Assembly (NCBI RefSeq): GCF_000224145.3
Contig: NW_004190420.2
Coordinates: 830,106-894,105 of the forward strand
Direction of reading: 5' to 3'
Length of the DNA: 64,000 nt
Origin: Ciona intestinalis
Lineage: Eukaryota > Chordata > Ascidiacea > Phlebobranchia > Cionidae
Shown in pieces: positions 34,644 through 44,357 of the stretch (positions are counted from its first letter, which is position 1; every line of letters begins with the position of its first letter). Position numbers and translations under genes: made by a program. The notes beneath the pieces were generated by a model. The model was given only the letters and a program-made list of their open reading frames with translations. It was not told the DNA's origin and ran no database searches.

Positions 34644-35983
34644 TGAGTCACCTCAAGCATCACTACCCAGGCGCAAAAACTTCAATAAAATTTGCTTCTG
34701 ACGGTGACAGAACAAGTCCACACTCATTGACATGTTAGGTAAACAACCCCATTTCCTATTTACAACTAAACCAGTCGCTTTCTCTGGAGAATTATAAGCG
34801 AAGTGAAAAAATAACGGTTAAATACGCTTGTTATATAAGTTACTAAGGGTAAGTATAACGGCCATAGGATACGCTCACGCCAGGAAGCCGGCTGGGCCGA
34901 GTCACGGTAAACAACAGGCAACGACAACATTCTAAATAGGTCTCTAACCTCACCAGCTATTTACGAAAATGAAAATGCGCTATTGAAAGCCAGTCTCGAT
35001 CTAAAAATAGAACGGAAGCAGTTATACACCTACTACAAAATTCCTTCCTCTAGAAACAGAGGCAGGTTTTGTTTGTTACGTCTTGCATGCAAACCCTGCC
35101 GTATAGGATGAGTTCACAACAATACTGATTCCCCTCACGACTAAACCGCGTGAACTATGATACATAACCAAGTGATTTGCATCAACACATGCAAGTATGC
35201 TAAGCTACATTTCCCCGAAGCCGACACTCGACTTTGTTTTGTTACCTCACGTCTCGCCTTCCACTTACATTTCGTCATTCAAATTCCGATTGCAACGGGA
35301 AGGTGGCGGTTATAAATCACGCTTACGTTTTGTCATCCTTATATACCGGGCCTTACTGTACTAAAATTAAATTAAACAAATACCCAAACATCCAAAATTC
35401 TAACCTTGTAACACTGAACTGACAATGTTAATAGCTAGCTTTGAAATCTTATTTTCTAATTCAGCAAAATGGTGTTTATCTGTCTTTATAGAGTGGGTCC
35501 GTCCCGGCTGCCTCTCGTTCATAACCTGACAATATACGGAGCTGATTTGTTTTACTAAAGGATATATATATTACCATATCAACAGTTAACCAGTGTTGCT
35601 ATACAACTATTAATAACTATGAAATGTTAGAAACTATTTGTTTACGGTCGGGGGGTCGCGGGTAAAGTTTCCACTGAAAGGAAGCGTCGACTGTCAGACT
35701 GCAACGCACGCGCCTGTCTAGCCTCATTAGACAGCTTTAAGAAGTTATAAACAGTACACAGATCAACTGTTATTCAAAATCATATGACATTGTTTTGCAC
35801 TGAGGTGTTTTTGGTTAAGGCGACAGGCTGTAGACTTAGATAAAAATACTTGGAAGTGGTCGCCCCGTTGACACTCGCGATGTTCACAAAGTTTAAGACC
35901 TTTCATTGTTAAAAACTTGGCAGCGACAACTTAAACATTATAAATAACCGAATAGAGTAAGCAGGAAAAAATACCATCTGTAC
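34644..35983. other. Spacer between the receptor cluster and the FSIP2-like gene's last recognised exon
   Basis: No supportable exon was found, and no short-element copy. If the FSIP2-like gene continues leftward past the donor at cag/gtacag, this would be intron; otherwise it holds that gene's 3' UTR and intergenic DNA. Confidence 0.4.
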
Positions 35984-38900
35984 CTGTTCTATTAGTTTGG
36001 ACGAAAGGTCGTTTATAAGCGGTTCTATCTGCTCGTACAGTGCGCCTTCGTTAACACAACTAAAGTCGACACCTGAATTCACCGCGCGAAGGGCCGACCG
36101 TACAACGTGAAGTGCCAGTACACTAAGGTCAGAGGCGGTGCTTGCACGGTGCATTACTGAACCGTCGGTGTCAGAGTGATCGTTGGAAGGTGCTGTGGAT
36201 AATTAATTATGTTAACAGCTTAAAACGATAAGTGGGTTGTTTTCATAACACACCGTTAATCTCAGTATGTACGGATTAACAAAATAAGGATATCCCTTGG
36301 TTCGTTAACTTGTGTTTGTTGTGAAAGAAAGCAATACCACCGACGATAAAACATGGGTTCCTATATATGTTCAAACGAAAACAACTAACGGATAAAATTT
36401 AGACGCTGACAAAAGGTTGATGCGAGGGCGTTCCACAAGTATAGTCGCAACAGGAAAATAACAGTTCCCGGTATACATACTTCCCATAGGTTCTTCGTAA
36501 ACAACATCCTTTATCATTTCTTTTGCAAGCCAACTGATCTTCTTATTCAAGGAAGCCTCCGAGAAGACAGAAATCGTGCTTGAGCTGCCGGAGCACTCGG
36601 AGAGAGAAGGACTTGTCGATCTTTTTTCGTCAGAGCTTGTTTCAAAGGCGATTATTTCGTTGACGACCGAACCAGCAAGGTGGGCCACCCTTTCCTCCAT
36701 GTCATTCCTATAGATATCACGTCATAATTAACTTACAGTAAACACAGGATTCCAAAGAAATAATGCAAATTTAAAACGGGTCGTACGAGTAGCAAGAAAC
36801 ACCAATTTACATTTAGCCCGGAATGAATTATATGTAAACACATTAGTTAAGGTATCTCTACGTTTAGGGGTTGGCGGTCTCACGTCACGTCGCGTGAAGT
36901 AAACATATGACTTGTGCAAACTCGGGAAAGTAATATTTAAATGTTTTATATTAATGGAACATGATCGGTATGATTAGTATAAACAAATTTCTGAGTAATG
37001 CAACTCACTTATCTAATGGTAAGTTCGAAGCCTCGAACACTTGTGTAACAACTTTGCTGGCAAGAACTTTGATAGTTTGTTCAAGAACCATTTGAGATTC
37101 TGACATATCAAGATCGACCTATATAAAAAAAATGCCAACTTTAAAATCATACTCGGAGCTCTTCCTTGCTGTGGAATATGGTATTTTAATTTGGTATATA
37201 TAACATAAACCTATAAATGGCAAATTTATGGAGACAGAAAGCGTTTTAACTGCTGGGGGTATCGGAGACCGATTATTAAAGCATTATTTGTGAATGGTGT
37301 TGGCCATTTTTATTTGTGTAAATTTCATTCAGCGTCGTAGTTTTTACGTGAATAAATAAATATATATTGTCGCCTCTAGACTAGAGGATATGGTTTTAAG
37401 ACCCTACGGCCACGCTGCAACTGTGTGGGTGATGCGTTTTTGGCCAAGACACTTAATCGCGATTGCTTCAACTCAGTGGTCCATTATAGGGTATCCAAAT
37501 TGTCAGCCGTCCAAAAAAAATACAAAAATGTATCTTGTAAGCGAGATCATCAAAATAGGCAAAAGAATTTGTCCCTGAATATAATTTAAAGGAAACTTTA
37601 CTTACGCCTTCTATCGAATCATCCGACGAACTGAATTGAACTCTACGTTTAGGGGTTGGGGGTCGGTGTTGTCGGTGACCTAGTGCGCCAACCAGTGGTA
37701 GCTCGGTGTTCGAAAAGTCAAACCTGCCGAAACGACAAAAATATTTCTAAATGGATAAATTTATACAGTGTAGCGTTGTCCAACTACGAAAGCCGGTATC
37801 ACACCGTAAACAGATATTTCGCAACCAACTTTCTCGGTAACGAATTCCTATATCGTGTGTACGTAGAGTATATGTATTGCTTTCCAGGATAGAACTTACC
37901 GGTAATTTTTATCAAGTGACCAGGAACCCACATAAACATGAATATCATAGCTTTCACAATATTTAAAGACAGCTTTTATAATATATAAATAAGTCTTACT
38001 ATAAGTTCTTATATATATCATAGTCATTGGCAACGGCCTAAGCTTAATCCAAGCTTTCGCCGTATAAAACCTCACATAGAAAATATGGAAACCTCACCGA
38101 ACGCTTGAATCTTTCTTTCCTGGTTTAACCACAGTCTTCCCTGTTCCACCAACATTAACGAGATCAGGAAGTTCATCTTCGTCCAGTTCCAACACACCGT
38201 TGAATAAATCACGTATTGTGGTGGGAACCTGCAGGTAAGGCGTTTGATTTAACCAGAATCGCTTATATACAGTCCTTAAATTCTTATACGTAAAACACTT
38301 GGGAGCAAGATTGTAGTATTTAGCACATAATATCCCATATTTCAATGAACAACGAAATTTATAGCGCTGAAACTGAAACTGAGTTCTTGGTATCATATAA
38401 GCACAACAAATACATAAATGCCATCGTTTCAGAGTGTAGACTCTAAATCAAGTATTCTTAGATAACAAAAAAAGTAACAACACCATCATAAACTTACATC
38501 TGCATCGGATATTTTAGAACCTGTCTTTTTTTCGTAACTTCGCAACATTGGAAGAAGTATTTCCTTGCTTAAACCAATGGTCTGTTGGACAATGTTCGAT
38601 GACGCTTGGTATACGTCATTCGATGACGTCACGACCCCATCAACCAGATGACAAGCATGGCCATGTGCGATTGCGTCATCACAGATAAGTCTAGCTTGTT
38701 CCGATGTAGATGGTGCTGGAGGAATAGCGTCACCAGCGGCATGCTCTTCGCCATCATCTGTATATTCAAACAATAATTATGACTTTAAATCAAATTTTAA
38801 ACAGAATACGTTCTTTAGTTTTTTTTATACGCAATACTGATTATGTAACGAAGCTGCATGAACGTACAAGGAGCTGTAAGCAGGTCATTTTTAAAGCTTT

Positions 38901-41900
38901 GTGTATACAAGGCTACCCGAAACTAAACATTATTTGATCCATTTTAAGCTGGTACTGTGTACAATAAGAACCACTACACGTTGGATCCGATATGCGTGTT
39001 TAGATAAGATTTTAAACGGTTTCTTTTGAAGTAATAGACTTATAAGCTTTTTTATATTGCAATTATTTTACTTTACCTGAGCTGGTGCAGCTAAAGTCAC
39101 TGGTTCTGTCCCATAGAAGATCCAGCATGTCGGTTGGAACAACAGCTCTGTGGAAACCAAGAGCACTCAGCTGGTTTTGTGTCATGTATGTCGAGTTCTT
39201 CGATTTTTTGAACGATTTTCTGCAAAGGAATTTTTACATATTAGTTTGTATAAATTGGAGTCAATATTTAAAGCAATTTATTTGGAAATTTAAATCTAAG
39301 ATACAGCGCATGCTTCAAATTTTAAGTTGCGTAACATATTTTATAAATATAGTACTGTGGAGTAAGATGGTATAACGTTTGCACGGAATTCATGTATTTC
39401 TTGGACGTGTTTTGAACAATCAAGCAAGCTATTTTATAGTCGTGAGGATTTGGGTATATACTTCTGTCAATATTCATTATTTATCACCAAATGGGACGAG
39501 AAAACAGAATTCAACATGTCCCATCAGGCCCCTTTCTTCTATATAACACTTTTATAACGTACAAACTCAAGACTATATCGTGCAAAGGTGTATAAAGGGA
39601 AACTGTACTAAATCGTCTGAGGCATATAACAACTTAATCTACGAAATAAAACTTCCAACTAACTTTGACTGGCACAATCCGGTTTTAACCGGTTTAGTTG
39701 AATTTCTGTCCATCCCAGTCCAACCTCGTGCCCGTAGACTTTCCTCGATCTTTCGATTAGCAGATTCTCTAGTTTCACGTTCTTTTTTAATGATCTGCCT
39801 CAGCTTTTCTGGAAATATGAACATTTTTGTGGGTGATTTATGTACAAGAATATTAATAAACAAAATGTGTATAAGCATAGATAGGTTTAATGTAATGAAT
39901 ATAATTTAGTACACATGTTACAATTTAACACTTATTTACGATTTATTGTAACGTTTTTTACCGAGGGTTAATGGTTAGGGGTTAGTGGTTAGCAAATAAA
40001 GTGGGGGGAAACTCTTACTAGCACCAATATTTCATTCCATTAATTTAATATTATACCCGANNNNNNNNNNNNNNNNNNNNNNNNNNNNNNNNNNNNNNNN
40101 NNNNNNNNNNGTCCCTTGGGCATGAATTTTAAGTTTTGTGCAATAGAATGGCTAGATTTGTCACAAACGGTGTAATCTCTGGTACAACATGTTCACACCA
40201 CGAGAGAGAGAAAGGAAACTGTACCATACGATTTCCGCATGAGGCGCACTCGAACACCAAAAAACCTATCGTTATTTTCACCGTACTTCATGCCTATTTG
40301 CTCTTGTTTCAGCGCCGACGCAACCGGTATGTGTCAATTTAGATATTTTTTCTAAGAAAAAACTTGTTTATTCTACGTTCATTCATCTTCGTAAGTTTGT
40401 ATGTTTGTTGTTTTTTTATCGCTCGACTTTCGGTCGGAACGGACAACGCAATGAAATCTCACCAATTTTCCCCTTTTTGTTATGTTTTCACCGAAATTAT
40501 TCTTATTCATGTTTGCGTCCTATTGTAGACTGCAGACAAGTTTTGCTGGTTCCTGTAACACGTGCGAACACTTAAAAGGATATAAAATATACGCCGCTAA
40601 ACTGAGGTCGACGTTTTAATTTCCAGAAAGTTTTCTTCCAGTTTTACTATAGACGTGAGGACATTTACTTTGTTACTATAATCCAGGTCTGGACCTAGTG
40701 TGGGGTAATGAGGCAACTCCGGATTAATTCCCAGGTTTTCACGCATAGAACGGGAGCAGTGTGGGCACGAAGTAAAATATACATTTATTTTGCCCCTTGC
40801 GTTACAGCGGTTACAGTACAGAAAGTCTGCATAACGAACAAACATACGAAAAGAATGGTGAAAGTATATTCGTTATGGCAATGGTGTACGAGCACACTAC
40901 TTATTTCTTGGGCATCTCCTATATGGTGTGAAGCAAACCGATAGAATGGTCTGTTAAGACAGAAAGTAACATCAGATCACGTTAATGTAGAGCCACAGCT
41001 ACTTATTATAGCCTACTCTGGTAAAACTCACGGTTGGACATAACTAGGTTACCAAAATAGCAGTCAGCAATAACATGTTTGACACAATTTATAACAGCTG
41101 GGTCGAAAATACCAATTTGTTGCGGTAAATTTATTTTTAAAATTTGAAATGACNNNNNNNNNNNNNNNNNNNNNNNNNNNNNNNNNNNNNNNNNNNNNNN
41201 NNNTGGGGTGGGGAAGATGGGACACTTTACACATAACATATAAATATCCTGACCGTGTTAAACAATTAACAACGGTCTATGGGAGTCGTAAGGATACGGT
41301 TTTATAATTATTTGAATGTTCTTTGTTTACTACCAAAATGGACGAGAAAATAGAATAAAAAGGTGTCCTATCTTCCCCCATCCTACTACACATTTTGGGG
41401 TAAAACGCAATTTAGAAGTGACCTGCGAGTATTTTGTCGAAAATGCAGGCATTATTTGAAGAATTTAAGCTGAAGCGCCATAAATAAGCGTGATAATGTG
41501 GACAACCGTTACACCTTAATTGGGCAAATGTTTATAGAAACATTTAAATCGTGCACCACGGGCATTTATGTAGGCCCATTCTTTACTATTCCAAATTTAT
41601 TCCGCGCATATTTAAAGTTCAAAAGCCGACACATAAAGGACGAATAAGGATATACGATTGAGGAATTGGTGGCTTTGAACTTGCGGGTTTGTGATTTTCC
41701 GCTGCGTTGTTTGGTACAAAAAGTCTGAGCCGAACAATCTTTGAATATTATATAACTTGAAAAATCATGTAAGCTTCCACACCTTATTTTCTCTGGTCAC
41801 AAATCCACGTTTACGTAATCGTTTCGTCATATCAGGCCTGTTGACGAAGTAATGACGGAGGTGAGGGTCGTGCAAGCAACGATATTCGTTACTAATGTAA

Positions 41901-42397
41901 ACGTCACTGGGGTAGGTGCGGTCGAAGTCACATGATGGCTGGTGCAGCTGGTGGTAAAAATAAACACAACCATTAAGTGTATAGTTTTCATATGATAGTA
42001 TGAAGGTTTAATATTGTGATTGACATGTATAAACAACTATGAGGTACAGAAACCATGCAAACATATATCTACTATTATGAAAAGTAATGAGCTTTACGTG
42101 AATGACTTAACGCCTCAAATGCGGTCTGTTTAACTTATTTCTTCACAAATTAGATTTTCACAACTGCCCTTCTAGTATTACGAATTGAATAAACTCTATC
42201 TGTTTTAACGTCCTTACCTTCTCACCGAGACCAGCAGTGTACAGTTGTAATCGACTACCGGGAACCATCGGAAGCTTTGCACCCAGCGGGACTTCTTCGA
42301 CGTTTGGTTTGCCTGAAAGCGCGCTTTGTGCAGAGAGGCAAGTACGCTTGATTTTTGGCGCCATTTTGATGGAGTTTGAATCGCTGTCAATTTCCAT
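35984..42397 (-). CDS. FSIP2-like (fibrous sheath-interacting) protein, interrupted by assembly gaps
   Basis: Exons, 5' to 3': 42218-42397, 41783-41947, [missing], 39664-39808, 39077-39219, 38498-38757, 38098-38228, 37606-37723, 37009-37118, 36481-36707, 35984-36192. The first two encode PLGAKLPMVPGSRLQLYTAG and EYRCLHDPHLRHYF...RLRKRGFVTRENK, which I recognise as the conserved N terminus of fibrous sheath-interacting protein 2, a sperm-tail protein. Exon 2 ends in phase 0 but 39664-39808 needs phase 1, so at least one exon is missing, probably in an N gap. Later exons have amphipathic helices (SESQMVLEQTIKVLASKVV, AHLAGSVVNEII, SVLALHVVRSALRAV) like those in the gene at 11689-20340. The 3' end is open: donor cag/gtacag, or read-through to a stop near 35909. 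Some distal exons rest only on splice sites and phase. Confidence 0.75.
39436..39540 (-). mobile_element. Short element, copy 18 (half)
   Basis: Keeps agtcgtgaggat, the ttatcaccaaatgggacgag core and catgtcccatc; the rest is lost. In an intron of the FSIP2-like gene. Confidence 0.55.
39960..39994 (+). repeat. Short degenerate telomere-like run
   Basis: ggttaatggttaggggttag, followed by tggttag, is a run of TTAGGG-like units with one-base variants. It lies about 70 bases before the first N gap. It could be a small interstitial telomeric relic or chance. Confidence 0.35.
40061..40110. other. Assembly gap (50 N)
   Basis: A run of exactly 50 N, the usual size for a gap of unknown length. It lies inside the FSIP2-like gene's intron span and at one edge of an inverted duplicate contig. 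Confidence 0.99.
40111..41153 (-). repeat. Gap-bounded contig, inverted near-copy of 42568-43644
   Basis: The reverse complement of this contig matches 42568-43644 from end to end with only a few substitutions. The main length difference is a 35-base insertion in the right copy. The level of difference looks allelic. A misplaced alternative haplotype is the simplest explanation; a true inverted duplication is the alternative. Confidence 0.9.
40597..40845 (-). CDS. Second copy of the small Cys-rich ORF (uninterrupted form)
   Basis: It matches 42875-43108, with CNRC and CPHC and the same LGPDLDYSNK. Lacking the 35-base insertion, it continues in frame to 82 codons. A few residues differ (NARGK against YRRGE). 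If the contig is a misplaced haplotype, this is the allele and not a second gene. Confidence 0.35.
   Translation of the reverse strand: MFVRYADFLYCNRCNARGKINVYFTSCPHCSRSMRENLGINPELPHYPTLGPDLDYSNKVNVLTSIVKLEENFLEIKTSTSV
41154..41203. other. Assembly gap (50 N)
   Basis: A second run of exactly 50 N, bounding the 1043-base contig 40111-41153. The right flank starts directly within a short-element terminus (tggggtggggaagatggg). Confidence 0.99.
41204..41392 (-). mobile_element. Short element, copy 19, abutting an N gap
   Basis: Full apart from the first bases, which run into the gap; right terminus cctatcttcccccatcctac. Repeats at contig ends are a common cause of such gaps. Confidence 0.72.
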
Positions 42398-42874
42398 CTT
42401 CGATAAAGACGGGCAGCAATTAAAAAACGTGGACCTGTATTCTTTTACATGCGGCTTATTCTACGTATGCAATAACATTGCAAAATATTACCACGTTGGT
42501 ATGGTGTGTACAAAAGAGTTTTATTGCGTCACAATCAAGATTATTGTCAATAATGCCCGCAAAATACGTCATTTCAAATTTTAAAAATAAATTTACCGCA
42601 ACAAATTGGTATTTTCGACCCAGCTGTTATAAATTGTGTCAAACATGTTATTGCTGACTGCTATTTTGGTAACCTAGTTATGTCCAACCGTGAGTTTTAC
42701 CAGAGTAGGCTATAATAAGTAGCTGTGGCTCTACATTAACGTGATCTGATGTTACTTTCTGTCAAACAGACTATTCTATCGGTTTGCTTCACACCATATA
42801 GGAGATGCCCAAGAAATAAGTAGTGTGCTTGTACACCATTGCCATAACGAATATACTTTTACCATTCTTTTCGT

Positions 42875-43108
42875 ATGTTTGTTCGTTATGCAGACTTTCT
42901 GTACTGTAACCGCTGTTACCGAAGGGGCGAAATAAATGTATATTTTACTTCGTGCCCACACTGCTCCCGTTCTATGCGTGAAAACCTGGGAATTAATCCG
43001 GAGTTGCCTCATTACCCCACACTAGGTCCAGACTTGGATTATAGTAACAAACACGGCCTACTATCTCTAGTAGGTTGTGTAACAAAGTACATATCCTCAC
43101 GTCTATAG
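42875..43108 (+). CDS. Small Cys-rich ORF, possible RNF212/Zip3-type zinc motif (or fragment)
   Basis: It encodes MFVRYADFLYCNRCYRRGE..., with YFTSCPHC about 14 residues later: two CxxC pairs spaced like the start of the RING in RNF212-type proteins (CNxC ... TSCxH). The following residues, up to LGPDLDYSN, are the same in both copies. A 35-base insertion then shifts the frame and gives a different C terminus from the allele in 40597-40845. It may be a first exon. The family assignment is tentative, because the remaining RING ligands are not visible. Confidence 0.35.
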   Translation: MFVRYADFLYCNRCYRRGEINVYFTSCPHCSRSMRENLGINPELPHYPTLGPDLDYSNKHGLLSLVGCVTKYISSRL

Positions 43109-43432
43109 TAAAACTGGAAGAAAACTTTCTGGAAATTAAAACGTCGACCTCAGTTTAGCGGCGTATATTTTATATCCTTTTAAGTGTTCGCACGTGTTAC
43201 AGGAACCAGCAAAACTTGTCTGCAGTCTACAATAGGACGCAAACATGAATAAGAATAATTTCGGTGAAAACATAACAAAAAGGGGAAAATTGGTGAGATT
43301 TCATTGCGTTGTCCGTTCCGACCGAAAGTCGAGCGATAAAAAAACAACAAACATACAAACTTACGAAGATGAATGAACGTAGAATAAACAAGTTTTTTCT
43401 TAGAAAAAATATCTAAATTGACACATACCGGT

Positions 43433-43607
43433 TGCGTCGGCGCTGAAACAAGAGCAAATAGGCATGAAGTACGGTGAAAATAACGATAGGTTTTTTGGTG
43501 TTCGAGTGCGCCTCATGCGGAAATCGTATGGTACAGTTTCCTTTCTCTCTCTCGTGGTGTGAACATGTTGTACCAGAGATTACACCGTTTGTGACAAATC
43601 TAGCCAT
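43433..43607 (-). CDS. Possible first coding exon of an unknown minus-strand gene
   Basis: An ATG at 43607 opens a frame beginning MARFVTNGVISGTTCSHHE. It runs to a plausible donor (aaccg/gtatgtg, phase 2) near 43432. It lies 0.4 kb downstream of a promoter-like CACGTG-rich patch at 44021-44081. The same ORF exists on the plus strand of the duplicate contig (about 40148-40322). No domain is recognised and downstream exons were not found. Confidence 0.22.
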
Positions 43608-44020
43608 TCTATTGCACAAAACTTAAAATTCATGCCCAAGGGACGTGAGAAAAGAAAGATTTGGTATCGAAATGTAACATGCAAAGCGTTTGGTTGAACG
43701 GTGGGACTTATTTAATTATGCTGCAAGCTCCTGGTTATCCGAGCAAAATCATGCCAAGTAAAACGCATGTATGTACACTTGGGAACGCCAATTTTAAGTG
43801 GTGTGTTTGTGTAAAACCAAATTAAAAGCGCAGCTAAAGCGAAAAGTTTTCTTGGTGGTAGATAAGAGGTGAATAAACAAGTTCGCTGTGCGGGGTACCG
43901 CTCCCATCCAAAAGGCCAAATGTGGTGCGCGTATTTGTGGACGCCAAGCGGCATCGGGCCAATATCTGGGCACTTGCTGTTGCATAGAGAGCTGACCGAC
44001 GTGCGAGGTGCGGAAGAGCT

Positions 44021-44081
44021 TCTCACGGTCACGTGACTGCATGCGTCGATCGCTCGAAAGGCGTTAGATCACGTGACGTCA
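44021..44081. promoter_or_regulatory. CpG-rich patch with two CACGTG E-boxes and a CRE-like site
   Basis: CACGTG at 44030-44035 and 44070-44075, the second overlapping TGACGTCA at 44074-44081, in sequence richer in CpG than the KDM6 body to its right. This suggests a promoter between the KDM6 3' end and the duplicated block, possibly driving the minus-strand ORF at 43607. The similar CACGTGACG in the KDM6 upstream region supports a promoter role. Confidence 0.4.
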
Positions 44082-44357
44082 GGTTTTTGACCGCTTCGCC
44101 TGGAAAAGGGTAAATTATAAATGTGTGAAAAAAAACATGTTGGAGGGTGTCTTAACATAAAAATTTCGTTACAACAATACATGTAAATGTTCAGTTCGAC
44201 TAGCATAACTACTGCCTGGGTTCAACAGACAACAGACGAACTTTTTAACTGACAGGCTTTTTCATACTTTTCAATATCATTTTTCTCTCGATTAAGCTAT
44301 CATTTTCGAGGAGATCGTTTTTGCTTTACTATCATTTTTGAGGATGTAAATACAGGA

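Larger units (their letters stand above)
42568..43644 (+). repeat. Resident copy matching the inverted contig at 40111-41153
   Basis: This is the longer (1077-base) and contiguous copy, in sequence unbroken by N. It contains the Cys-rich ORF 42875-43108 and, on the other strand, the ORF near 43413-43607. Confidence 0.9.

Noticed and set aside
40708..40944. Arg-rich ORFs antisense to the Cys-rich ORF (also 42776-43012)
   Set aside because: They are shadows; the CxxC pattern is on the other strand.
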